A DNA stretch of 64,000 nt, taken from Hydnum rufescens UP504. Lineage: Eukaryota > Basidiomycota > Agaricomycetes > Cantharellales > Hydnaceae. The notes below the pieces were generated by a model. That model made no database searches, had not been told where the DNA came from, and was given only the letters and a program-made list of their open reading frames with translations. Below, piece after piece: positions 49,230 to 59,423 of this stretch. The stretch covers positions 19,781 to 83,780 of the forward strand of contig MU128974.1 of NCBI GenBank assembly GCA_014904985.1. The letters are read 5' to 3'. The translations under genes and the position numbers were made by a program. Position 1 is the first letter of the stretch. Every line of letters starts with the position of its first letter.

Positions 49230-50787
49230 TCAGACCTTCAAGGCCTTAACAGTCCTCCCCGCCGCATATGCGATCCATTCTCCATGGGCTGCCCCTCCAC
49301 CATCGCGATATCGCGTCGCTTCACCACCAACTATTGGCGGGGACCACGCTATATTATTGATCTCACTCTGAGCGGTGTATGCCAGGAGTGGCTCCGTCAC
49401 TGCGCGTGTAGGTTGCATCTGCGACTCGGGATGCGGGGAGCGGCCGTGCGTACCAGATGTGCGCGGGGCAAGGTATCCCGTACTGAGGTCCCATACGAGA
49501 AGTTGGCAGTCGTCCCCTATAATTGTGTTTAAGGTTTATTAAAATTCAGAACGTTAGATGTTTCATTTTCCATGATGATAGTCGTTAGTTTCGTCACATA
49601 CCTGCTGACGCGATCGTCGCACTCTCTTGAGAGCCCCACCCTATTGAAGTGATGGCCCCGCGATGTCCTTTCAATTCCACAACCGGTCTTCCGGGGCTAC
49701 GCATATCGAGGATCTGCACGTCTGGCGAATCGGAGTGGAATGTGGCGAGGAAATTCGCATCCAGAGGATTGAATGCGATTCTGAGTAGACTGGCTGTCCC
49801 ACCCGGAGGTCCCACTGCTGATGCCGCAACGTTGCCACTCCCATTACCCCGCCCTGGAGTGGGATTCGTTATTGGTTTCGACCTGGAGGGTGTTTCATAC
49901 AAGATTGTTGAGTGTTCGAGGCTGCGGAGGTCGAATGCGCGTAGGGAGCCGTCGGCGCCAACGGATACGAAGGAGTCAACGGAGCCTGGGGCCCAGGCAA
50001 CATCATATACTTCGCGATCGTGCGCAATGAGCTGCGTGACGGCAGTGGAGGCGGAGAGGTCCCAGACGGTGCAGGTAGTGTCGATTGAGGACGTGACGAC
50101 GAGATTGGGGCTGACAGTGTTCCACGAGAAGGATGTCAGAGGGGCTGTTGTTGGGTTTGGGTTTTTGGACTGCCTTATGGGACGAATGTGGAATCAGCGC
50201 GATCAGTACCACACAAACGATCAAGTAGGCGGGATAGGCTTCTTACACTCGATAGTGCAATCTTCTGAGCGAGTTTCCCTGTCGTCCCACCGGCATGTCG
50301 ACCTACATATAGGTTAGGTTTCTCCTCCACTTGAGAGAACTCCCATATCCTCAGTGCATCGCCCGTAGACGTCAACAACTCTGTGCTATGATCTTTCCAC
50401 GGCTCTCGAAACGTGCTCGCCGGCTCCCAGGCAATCTTGGTGACGGGGTAGCCATGGAGCGCATCAGCGAGCAGCACAAAATTGGACTCATCACCTGCTG
50501 CCAGAGGGTGTGGGCTCCCATAGGGATCGTCCATGTTCACATTATCTTGAAAGGCACGCTCGTCAGGGAGGCCCACGATGCTAATGCGATTTCGGAAGTC
50601 GTCCGTGAAGGAGCCGAGCGCGAGGCGGTAGGAAGAACGCGGAAGATGGGAGAAGGGACCCGTCCCGGGCGTCTTTGCCCAATCCAGTGCATAGACCGGT
50701 ACTTGACAAGACGGTTGAGTATGACGGGGGGTCGTGAAATAGAATGGTTCACTGACGTGGAGAGTCGTAATGTAGTACACTCATCAT
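49230..50787 (-). CDS. WD40 adaptor DCAF7/WDR68 (TTG1/HAN11 type)
   Basis: A propeller scaffold that binds DYRK-type kinases and CUL4-DDB1 in animals. The start MMSVLHYDSP at 50787 is followed, after an intron, by PVYALDWAKTPGTG, YRLALGSFTDDFRNRISIVG, LLADALHGYPVTKIAWEPA, ELLTSTGDALRIWEFS, SFSWNTVSPNLVVTSSIDTT, IAHDREVYDVAWAPGSVDSF, VSVGADGSLRAFDLRSLEHS and SLLRIAFNPLDANFLATFHS. Then come VELKGHRGAITSIGWGSQES and INNIAWSPP, ending TVKALKV at 49230. Order and motifs follow DCAF7 closely. There is a Gly/Pro insert between blades as in other basidiomycetes. Its upstream region borders the CpG-free island directly. Confidence 0.88.
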
Positions 50788-51474
50788 AAGCGTCTCCGCG
50801 GGGATTTGCGCATCTGCATCCGCATTTTGTGTCTGTCAGAGGCGCCACTAGTGATTCATTCCACTCATTGTTTCTCTGGTAATCATTACCCTGGCTTATG
50901 TTTATGTGGTTTGCAAAGCAAATCTGGTGTATACGATGTGCTGATTGACTGTTGGGTGGGCTGAACAATTTGGATGTGAGCAAGTGGCCTTCTGGCTTGA
51001 GTAGTGCCTTTGGCAAACTACTGAGATATTAAGATACAGTGGACATGGCAGTATGTTCCTGCATTTTTATATACCAATCTACAACTTGGATTCCAAGTGC
51101 CTGAGCAAAATGGACAATATCTGCACAGTTGATACCATGCCACTTGAGAACTATTCTGGTTGTGGGTGTATCTGTTGGTGTGAGACAACTTCAAGACACC
51201 CATTTCTCAGAAATAGGGGGGAACATGAGGGGCAGTATGACATCACAGATATACTGTATAACTTGAAGGTCCAGAGGACAGGGGATAGACTACAACTGAT
51301 AATCTCAACAAGCAACCAATGGAACATAGCTAGTTAACTGTGTTCTATCTGAATCCTCAAGGGCTGAATATGTTTCATGATTCACTAAGTCATCACCCAA
51401 GTACTATCATTGACCAGATATTAGTACCAGGCTGCCACTAGAGGGAGATCTGCTAAAGACTGAGGGGTGGGATA

Positions 51475-51650
51475 CTTGTATGGATGCTATTGTTCAAGTT
51501 TAAACCTCTACCTGACTCAAGTTAGGTTCCATTGGGGTCAGGTTTCATCTGGTTTTCCTTAGGTGTTGCCCTTGTCCTGAATTCAAAAATCAGCCTGAAA
51601 CCAGGTTTAAACCTGAGGTAGGGTGTAGAGTCTATTCCATGTACATTGAT
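51475..51650 (+). repeat. GGTTTAAACC-type interspersed repeat, copy a
   Basis: Begins TGGATGCTATTGTTCAAG and contains two TTTAAACCT cores, then GGTAGGGTGTAGAG and CCATGTACATTGA. The same order occurs inverted at 55530-55735. Function unknown; a non-autonomous transposon is likely. Confidence 0.7.
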
Positions 51651-52094
51651 CCTTGTTCCTGTGCTATATCATCTTTCCATACATTCAATTCTGGAATCAA
51701 ATCCACTAATTTGCACATGTTACTGTGATTCCAGGGTCAGAAGTCACATGACTCTGGAATCAAAAGGTAGTAATTTGTGCACTGACTGTGGAGTCACCAG
51801 CCCCATGATTCTGGGATCAAATCCGCTATTTTTAATGCTAGAGGATTAGTTCATAATTGACCATCCCCTCCTTGAAGCTCACAGAATCTCTATTCTCCTC
51901 CCTTGGCACTCTTCCTTTTCCCATAGCCCAAACTGTAAAACTACTCATCCTTGTCATATTAACACTCATGCCAAAAAACATTTCAAGCTTCTACCCACAA
52001 TTCCTCATGATTTTTCCCAACATCATCACCTGTCCTGGTTTCACAATTGCTGATTCCTCACACTCGTGTCTGGTTGGAAACTATGATCTCCAGC

Positions 52095-53020
52095 TTGCAT
52101 ACTGTACATGGTCCACAAATCCTCTTGTGGTTCTCCTCCCCCTCTGAATCCTCACACTTTGGATGATGTATACAGTACACATGAAGTGATCATAAGTGTT
52201 TACACCCCACCACATTTAACTTCTCATGCCTATTGGTTTGTTTTTATAGAGCAACACATTGGGCAACCCAGCATTTACAATGATGTATTGCATGCTCTTG
52301 TGTATGAGTGTGAAGCACCTTGCTGCAATGGAGGCTAATCAAGGTATATTGATCTGCTGCAGTATATAGTTGTATTCAGAGCTTCATGCAGCCAAGGCAC
52401 TTTGCAAAACCAACTCAATGCAATGCAAGAAATGTTGCAACAGAACCAAGGACAAATGATTGCACAACTGGATGGGGTACAGTAGCAAATGGAACAGAAC
52501 CAGCAAGTTGTGATGCAATTAGATGGTGTGCACCAGTAGCTGATTGATGCAGACAGGAGGATAAGATGCATATGGATGCTGTGGTTCAGGTTTAAACCCA
52601 TGCCTGAATCTGAAAGGTACATAGATGTAGGTTTGATTCTATAAAACTCTGCCTGTAATACCCAATGTTTTTCTTAGAATTTTCTTGACCCTTGTCAGTT
52701 CCCAACATTGCCAGCATACTTGATCAGGTTTAAACTGGGTTCAGATCAAAACCAGACCAATCTGGAACCAAACCAAAATCTGACTGGCAAGCATAAATAT
52801 GTGTAAGCCTTATTCTCAATTGCATTTCAGTGTCTTCTAAGCCTCTTCTACAATTGACAAATGGAACCAGACAGAACAGATTCAGTAATAGGGATGACCC
52901 AACCCAACCACCTGTTTGCATTCTCAAATGGATATCATGCATCCACTGACAAGTACTCTGGGCAACATAACTTAGTGTCCCCATTGTCAATTGTAGTTAT
53001 TGAGAACTGGCAATGACATG
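52095..53020 (+). pseudogene. CpG-stripped copy of the 62.3 kb family gene, with an inserted repeat
   Basis: Collinear with 62323-63090: the CCCTCTGAATCC stretch, GAGCAACACATTGGGCAACC, the Gln/Asn-rich part with CAAAACCAACTCAATGCAAT, GACAGGAGGAT, and GGGATGACCC. Where the 62-63 kb copy has CG this copy has TG or CA. About 215 bp (52575-52792) is an insertion absent from the partner. Stops interrupt every frame. Confidence 0.8.
52575..52792 (+). mobile_element. GGTTTAAACC-type repeat, copy b, inserted in a family gene
   Basis: Comparison with 62.87 kb gives an insertion from about TATGGATGCTGTGGTTCAGG to CTGACTGGCAAGCATA. A GCATA on both sides may be a target duplication. The right end, reversed, matches the left end of copy c at 55131. 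Confidence 0.65.
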
Positions 53021-53560
53021 TGCCCCAAGTAATACCCCAAGTTGCTGGTGCAGTTCAATGTCAGAGCCATTGGTATGCCCACCATAGCCCTGTAGATAGG
53101 TGATAGTTTGATCAGCAGACAGTGAGAGGATGTTGTGATACTGATCAATTGTGGGCAATGTGGACTGTAAACTCAGTAGATCCCAGGAGCCACATATGGG
53201 GATTTCAAAAATATGCATGGGTGGGTTAGTTCCATCATTGTAAGGAACTGTCATGTAGGGATGTGGGTTCCATTTCCACAACTCACATTGTATATATGTC
53301 TACTTGTGAACATTGTAGTAGGTGGATTAACCCAAGGGAAAGCATATGTGGAGCATTCCTCCTTGTGGTTGCATTGGGCATCAAGCTGCCATCTGGGTGT
53401 ACAATTTTTGCTGCTGAGATGAGAACACTGTACAAGGTAGAGCTAATGAAGATGTGGGAAATAGGAAATGAAATTAAGTTTTTACAAGTGAAACTGGCAG
53501 AGAAACTGTTGTGTTTGGAACTCTGAATATACCAGACAGTTAGAAGTATGAATGTCTTTG
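52990..53560 (-). pseudogene. Second, inverted and decayed member of the same gene family
   Basis: On the minus strand a frame with VPYNDGTNPP, STLPTIDQYHNILSLSADQT and ITYLQGYGGHTNGSDIELHQ resembles the C-terminus of the 62.3 kb gene (ALSAHRCNRYLDGY and onward). Upstream PDGSLMPNATTRRNAPHM fits the middle. It abuts the plus-strand member tail to tail. CpG-free. Confidence 0.5.
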
Positions 53561-53879
53561 AACCATAGATATAGATGTACATCACCTGCTTTGCCATATA
53601 TCATAGACTACTTTTCCACCACTGCCAATATCCCAATACATCCATTCAGCAGGAGTGAAAATAATATATCTGGGACTTATTGGTTAGGACTGTGATAGAT
53701 GGCTGAGGGAACATGGGCATGTACCTTGAGTCATTCCATACATAAATTCCACATGGGGTGCCTGAGGAACCCTAATCTCAGCCATATGTTGAAGATTAGT
53801 GCCTTCTTATGACAGGAAAATGAAATTGTTGAAATCAGAAAGCATTGCATAGACAGGGGCTTGTTGACTAAAAACTCAG

Positions 53880-54115
53880 TTATGATTCAGCTTGATGGTA
53901 ACTGGGGGTAGACAGTCAGATGTACTGTATGATCCACAGAATGAAAGTACTTGCACACTAATTCTTGCCAATCTGACCAATGAATTCATCTTGATGATGA
54001 AAAGGATGAGATTGCTGAACAGGAAGACTTTGTGTTTGACTTCCCCACCAGAAGTTTCAGGGGTTGGCACAAAATCTGTCAAAGGTCTGATCTCTGAATG
54101 CCCCTCAATCAACAC
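53880..54115 (-). pseudogene. Fragment of an unnamed repeated gene, inverted copy
   Basis: Encodes PETSGGEVKHKVFLFSNLIL and a stretch ending IKLNHN, matching the plus-strand copy at 54735-54965. CpG-free. It forms an arm of an inverted pair with its partner, with about 620 bp between. Confidence 0.6.
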
Positions 54116-54254
54116 CTTGGGCCAAAAATGGCACTTTACAGATTAGGACAGAGTCACCCCCTATCTTAACTTAGATTCCTCCTAAATTACATGATTCATG
54201 CTTCCAATGCCTCCCACATGACTCTCTCTCATCCCTTGTAATTGTCCCCACTGC

Positions 54255-55060
54255 CCACACCTTGAGATGAGTAAAAGAAAACAGCAGGCTGATGATGACC
54301 TTGAGCCATTATTGATCCAATGAAGGAGCTACTTCAACCACTATTTAATGAGGGTGGCAATGATCTACTGGGATGGGGGATTCTCCATATTGTTCACAAC
54401 CCAGGCATGACACTAGAAACTCTCCTGAGGCTGGAGAACAAGAGTGCTTTGTTCTTGGCTGCCCAGTGGGGGTCCATTGTTCCTTCTCTTGGTCTGAGAG
54501 GCAACTATGGCATGTCTCAGCTTGAGATCTCCACAATACCTCAGGCTATCCTTCCACCATCCTTTCACCATGAATTGATGTCTACCAAGAGCCAGAGAAT
54601 CATGAATGAGAAGAGGCATGAATGCATGTATTGGAGGCAGTTTGTAGCCTGACTTCCTCCTATGTCTCCACCTCTAACTCTTCCCAGTCTGTTCACTCTT
54701 CAATGGATGCCTTGTCAACAGACCTGAAAACCCAATGCCTTCAACCCCAGAAAATTCTGGTGGTGAAGTCAAACATGAAGTGTTCCTGTTCAACAACTTG
54801 ATCCTCTTCATCATCCAGATGAAGTTCACAACTAAGGATGAAAGGGATTATTATGCCCAAATTCTCCTCAAGGTAGTTTGTAAGAGTTTTTTTTTATTCA
54901 TTGGATCATTTGCAACATCTAATTATCTCAATCAAGCTGCAATCCAGCTGAACCATAACAGAGATTTTGATCCACAACCCCCTGTCTATGTGATGCTTTC
55001 TGATCTCAAAAACTTCTATTTCCTGTCATATAATGGCACCAAGTTTTGATGGATGGATGA
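54255..55060 (+). pseudogene. Longer decayed copy of the same unnamed gene
   Basis: Blocks in order are MSKRKQQADDDLEPLL, the 54320-54652 frame with LGWGILHIVHNP, and PENSGGEVKHEVFLFNNLIL (54747 on), YYAQILLKVVC, LNQAAIQLNHNRDFDPQPPV and YVMLSDLKNFYFLSYNG. The pattern recalls multicopy Agaricomycete proteins of unknown function whose C-terminal half ends in a xLTDLxxFYFFSYxG motif. No function can be given. Stops and frame changes break it. Confidence 0.5.
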
Positions 55061-55130
55061 AATTACAGTTCCAAACCAACCTTGTGTGAAGTTCATGAAT
55101 GGAATGAGTCAAGGTATGTTCCTATTATGG

Positions 55131-55300
55131 TTGCCACAGTCAGGTTTTGGTCAGGTTTTGCCCAATTTGGGCAAAACCTAAACCTGACCAGGTTCCAAAA
55201 TCACCCATGAGGGAAAAACCTGAACCTGACCTGAGGTTCAGTTCCATTCAGGTCAGGTTTGGGTTTAAACCCAGTTTAAACCTGAAACCTGAGGTATGGG
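55131..55300 (-). repeat. GGTTTAAACC-type repeat, copy c
   Basis: Dense run of the motif AACCTGAACCTGACC and its complement, with GGGTTTAAACCCAGTTTAAA. One end reads TATGGTTGCCACAGTCAGG, matching the right end of copy b. Contains TTTTGCCCAATTTGGGCAAAA, a short palindrome. Confidence 0.65.
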
Positions 55301-55529
55301 AGAAGCCAACATTTTCAGGGGGGACTACAGAATATCTAGACCCTTGCTCAAGTCTCTGCCTCTGCCACTCCCTTTACATCCTGCTTTAGATCCTCCTCTC
55401 CTTCCTAGCCCCCTTTCACTTCAATTTACTGCTCACACATCTTCTGGAGATGGTATTTAGTCACTACACTCTGTCATGTGACTTCTGACTTCAGAACTAT
55501 ACATCTGTATATTGCCAGATTTGGTGCCA

Positions 55530-55735
55530 GAATAATGGTCAATGTACATGGAATGGAACCTACACCCTACCTTTCAGGTTCAGGTTTAAACCTGGTTTGA
55601 GACTGGTTTTTGGATTCAGGGCAAGGGCAAAACCTGAACCTGACCTGAAGAAAATGAAATGAAACCTGACCTGGGCCAGGTTCAGGTTTAAACTCAGGTT
55701 CCACAGGTTTAAACCTGAACCACAGCATCCATAGT
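55530..55735 (-). repeat. GGTTTAAACC-type repeat, copy d
   Basis: Inverted relative to copy a: on the minus strand it starts TGGATGCTGTGGTTCAGG, holds three TTTAAACCTG cores, then GGTAGGGTGTAGG and CCATGTACATTGACC. Copies a and d bracket 3.9 kb of decayed genes. Confidence 0.7.
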
Positions 55736-55854
55736 TCCTATGCTCTCTTGGGCTGCCATCCTGATCCCCAACTCCAGTTCCAGATGAATTGTTTTCTCTC
55801 CTGCTCCATGGATACATCAGGAGAAATGATTTCCTCTGAAGATTGGGTGTATCT

Positions 55855-56440
55855 CTGAAGGCTCAGAAGTTCTCAGAAGACACTTGGGCCAGGAGGCCTG
55901 GAAGCCAGGAGTGGCTGTGCATATATGGATACAAGCAGCCACATATACAAATCTTACATAAGCTACCATCTATAGACATCTTACATAAGCAACCATATAT
56001 AGAGATTCATATGTACTCGTAACCTCATACATGAGCACATCACATGACCTTGCAGCCTTGCCACATAAGTGCTGCATATCCACCTCCACCTTCCTTAATA
56101 ATCTCCTTACCAATCCTCCCTTAATCTTAGCATATAAGTAGCTACTGCTTGTACTCCAGCTCCTTAGAAGATCAAGAATATATTGTCTTTGATTGAACTC
56201 TCATTCTCACAACTAGCCTTTCATCTCTCATGAAGTCCTCTCTTGTGTTAAGTCTCCTTGAGAATTAGTCTTCCACCTCGCTCCTCTCATGTACTTGTCT
56301 TTCACAACCTTATGTAATCCTCGCGCCGCGACTCCTCATCCATCGTCTTAAGGGACTCGCTCGTACTCGACCCGATTACATAATCGACTCCTCGTACTAC
56401 GAACCACCCTTAACAAGCAGGTATATAATTACATAAGCAA
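55855..56440 (+). mobile_element. Possible solo LTR
   Basis: Features of a long terminal repeat promoter: two copies of CTTACATAAGC(T/A)ACCAT about 35 bp apart, a TATAAGTAG box near 56135 and a CT-rich transcribed-leader-like stretch with GAACTCTCATTCTCACAACT. No integrase or reverse transcriptase lies nearby and no clear target duplication was found. The last 130 bp are CpG-rich while the rest is CpG-free. Confidence 0.35.
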
Positions 56441-57120
56441 TTATACATAAATGTATTGCATTAACTTCTATATTCATTTTTTCCTTGTAAAATATAATCC
56501 AATCTCTTTTTTAGTTTTCCTCCAAAGGGAGGGCTCTGTATCAAATCATCTGCCATCCAAGTTGATCCACACACAGATGCAGTACTGCACACTGTGTAGG
56601 ACTATACTTCCAATAAATCTCTTTCAACTCCTCATACCCACCATAAGTCATCAATGCATCCTGAACATCTTCAGACTCATTGAGACAGAGGAAGCCCTGG
56701 TGACTCAGGGATCCTGAAAAATCAGACAAACAGCCGTAAATATCCGAGCATATGACCAGTCAAAAGTGGGCCAGCTGCAATAGAAGACCACTGGCAATAT
56801 AGTCGATCGAGCCCAGCATGCAGCAATTTGTTTATCTTCATGACCTAGGGAAGGATCTCTCCTACTTCTAAACTGTATGGATGATATGTGTATTTATAGA
56901 GCTTCTGTGGTCTCAGCAATGCTAAAAACACCCTCAGCGCGTGTAATGAAGTCAAATTTCCTCTTAAATAGTATTGTAAAACTAACATGATCTCCAAATG
57001 TGACCAAAATCTAAGTTCACAATCAAGCACAAAGTCAAACTTTATGGGCAAAAAATTGTAGGGAGAGGTACTACATTCTGCATTTGCAATAGGAAAGGAA
57101 GTGCTATTGAAGGAAGGCCC
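56441..57120. other. AT-rich DNA without a supported gene
   Basis: Frames on both strands lack motifs. CpG is low here but not absent. Confidence 0.4.
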
Positions 57121-57179
57121 ATGAATGGCGAGTGCCCCAGCTAGGTGCCGTGCTCTAGAGAACACGGAAACTGGGTCAG

Positions 57180-58240
57180 TCCCTTATCCGGCTGATCGTC
57201 GCAAGATTCCGGGACGGGCGTACCGCTACACCCGAGCTACGCCGGGTGTGGTGTGCTACTTGTTGGATCGGCGCGCGCGTTCTTCGGGTTCTGTGGTCAT
57301 TCAGGGTCATAGCACGCACAACGACTGATGACAATGACGATGTGGTCATCATCATCGCGCAGGGTGGGGACATGTATGCTGGCGATTGTCCCTATAGTAA
57401 AGATATTTCGTATTGCGAGTAAAAAATTAAAAGAGCGCAAAATAGGCAGCTTCAAGCTACCCATTTCGCACGAAATATCACGGAATTATCTTGGCACCGC
57501 ACCCCAGCATTGCTGGGGCGTAGTGTCCTGCTTTGACACCTGCGGTCTCGGTCTTCGGCGGTATGGGGTCATAAGATCCCCAATAACTTGCAAGGACAAC
57601 GGGATCGTCGTCTTCGCATCACAGACAAATCGTTGTCGTTATTTACGCAAGGGGGTGCATGGGGGAGAGATAGTGGCTATAATGAAAATAGAGCACGATT
57701 AATAAAAATTTCAAGCAGCGCAAAGGGGGGCAGCTTATAGCTGCCCCTCTCGCGCAAAAAGGCATCTAAGAGTCGATACTTACCTTCTCACCACACCCCA
57801 GCATTACTGGGGTGTGGTGTTCCTGCTTATGCCCCCCGCGGTCTCGCTCTTAGCATAGTTCGGTTGAACAGGCCACGGGAACCGTAATTGCTGATAACGA
57901 TGACAACGGGATCACCCTCGCCGCTCGAGATGGAATGCGGGGCATCGGAATAGTATCTACAATAGAAGCTCGGGTCATCAGTAAGAGACTTTTGTGCAAT
58001 TGAAAGATAATACATGCCTTATCACCACGCTCCAGCATTGCTGGGGTGTGGTGCCTTGCTTACATCGCCCGCGGTCTCGGTCTTCGCATTCTTCGCTTGT
58101 ACCGGTTGCAGGGTCGGCAATTGTCGTAATGACGACGGGGGGATTGCTGTCGTCGCGTGGCAGTTACATTATCATCATTGTTCCATTTGCAGGTGCACAG
58201 GAGCTGGCTGCGGTGCTCGTGCGTTGGAGAAAGTAAACAA
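57180..58240. repeat. Tandem array of ~235-295 bp units, each with a GC-rich hairpin
   Basis: Four units can be aligned, the first diverged. Each holds an inverted repeat at the same place: 57226-57251, 57495-57525, 57789-57819 and 58023-58053. Each is followed by GCGGTCTCG(G/C)TCTT, weak in the first, then a GATGACGA/CGTCGTC-rich stretch. Between units lie A-rich segments with a second small hairpin (CAGCTTATAGCTG at 57733). Open frames through the units are not conserved between copies, which argues against a protein. Confidence 0.75.
57789..57819 (+). other. Perfect 13 bp stem hairpin, unit 3 of the array
   Basis: CACCACACCCCAG (57789-57801) pairs fully with CTGGGGTGTGGTG (57807-57819) around the loop CATTA. 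The fourth unit keeps a 15-bp stem with two G-T wobbles. Confidence 0.85.
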
Positions 58241-58577
58241 ACAAATAGAGAAGCCAAATCGAAGCTCCCATTGAGGGCTGTTATCACCTTTACTGGCGGT
58301 CTCCGCTCCTTCCGCGTACTTTACGAGGTATATGTTAGGAGATCCCCGCAGACCAGGGGTTGCAGAGAATTGGCTTTCTTGACCATAGACAGGAGGCAAG
58401 TAAAAAAAACCTAGAATTGAGGCCACTGGGACCCGCCGGCAAAGAGCATTGGAACGAGTCGAACGACCAAACGGGGAAAGCCGAGTGGGAGCGGTCAATT
58501 CCGAAATGGGAAAAGCTGCCGCGAGATAAAATGTTTGACCTGGCCCGGCTGGGCAACCGTACAGTACCTTCCTCAAA

Positions 58578-59423
58578 ATGAACTTCGCCCACGCGATCAA
58601 TTATCCGGAAATGGCCGCAACGGTCAACGTCTCTCTCCCAGACCATCTCCATGCCGCACTCGTCCAACTTCTTGGGCTGGATATTCCTGAGAATATAAGA
58701 CAAAAACTGCTGCAATATGTGAAGCCAACATTCAGTGAATCAGCGACAGAGTTGCCTTATGAACTTTTGGCGAGCATCTCTCGTTGGGCACATTCAGACG
58801 ATGGCAAGCTATCTCTAACGGGACACCGACTCCGTGCGTGTGCTAAATTGTCCTGAGAAGAAGTCTTCCTGACGTTGTGAGGGTAGATCTTAGTGACTAT
58901 CTACTGATTTCTCTTCTCTCCGGTACGACCACTTCGCCTTTGGCAAAACTTCCCCGTACCGATCAGAGGATCCTAATACCGAAGCCTCTCGCCAATCAAA
59001 CGATCGACGTGCTCTAACGGCACTCCTCAATGCCTTGTTCAGTGTGCTTGGCGTGGGGGTTGCCACATGGTGGATGGCAGGGAGCGCGGGGTGGCGTCCT
59101 GAGCGAGTAAGTGCATGGCTTCAAACCAGTTTTCCGTCTCATCTCTAACGGAGCTCTAGAGAGTTCTCCTGGCGTTGTTCTGCGCCGTCGTTGTTGCAAC
59201 ATCCGAGGGCATCCTTTATCTTATTTGGGGATCACGACACACTCCCAGTCCTGATAAGCTCCATCGGCTCAAGAACAAGAAAATTGATCGCCCGAATGAA
59301 GTTCATTTTGACGCAGAACTCGCACAGAAAGATAGTTCCATGGGTCCTGAAGGCCTTAGACATCGTCCGAGAACGGGGGCGAGACGTCCTAATACTAATG
59401 TTGGTGGGGTGACTGCCTATTGA
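58578..59423 (+). CDS. VMA12: V-ATPase assembly factor Vma12 (TMEM199 type)
   Basis: Vma12 sits in the ER membrane with Vma22 and helps build the membrane sector of the proton pump. Exons 58578-58833, 58967-59106 and 59160-59423 join in frame to 219 residues, close to yeast Vma12 (215). The N-terminal cytosolic part includes DHLHAALVQLLGLDIPENIR and LPYELLASISRW. After DPNTEASRQSNDRRALTALL come two membrane helices, NALFSVLGVGVATWWMAGS and VLLALFCAVVVATSEGILYL, the hallmark of the family. The tail is hydrophilic. The first 394 bp are present again, inverted, at the left window edge. The array of hairpins lies 340 bp upstream. Confidence 0.88.

Larger units (their letters stand above)
50941..56278. 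repeat. CpG-depleted repeat island
   Basis: In 5,338 bp I count only three CpG dinucleotides (near 51824, 52065 and 56017). GpC is common and base composition is not extreme; flanking DNA has CpG every few tens of bases. Inside lie decayed copies of two multicopy gene families and at least four copies of a short repeat. This is what CpG methylation followed by deamination produces in repeats of basidiomycetes. No frame inside is intact. Confidence 0.9.

Noticed and set aside
50941..56278. Foreign or plasmid DNA because of its odd composition
   Set aside because: It carries a paralogue of the host-type family at 62.3 kb, and the oddity is confined to CpG, so methylation decay explains it better.
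55855..56440. Complete LTR retrotransposon
   Set aside because: No second LTR, reverse transcriptase, integrase or primer-binding site was found nearby.
57328..57702. 124-codon frame through the hairpin array
   Set aside because: The frame is not kept in the neighbouring units, so coding is not supported.
57180..58240. CRISPR-like array
   Set aside because: Units are 235-295 bp, unequal and diverged, without short direct repeats and uniform spacers; the organism is a fungus.
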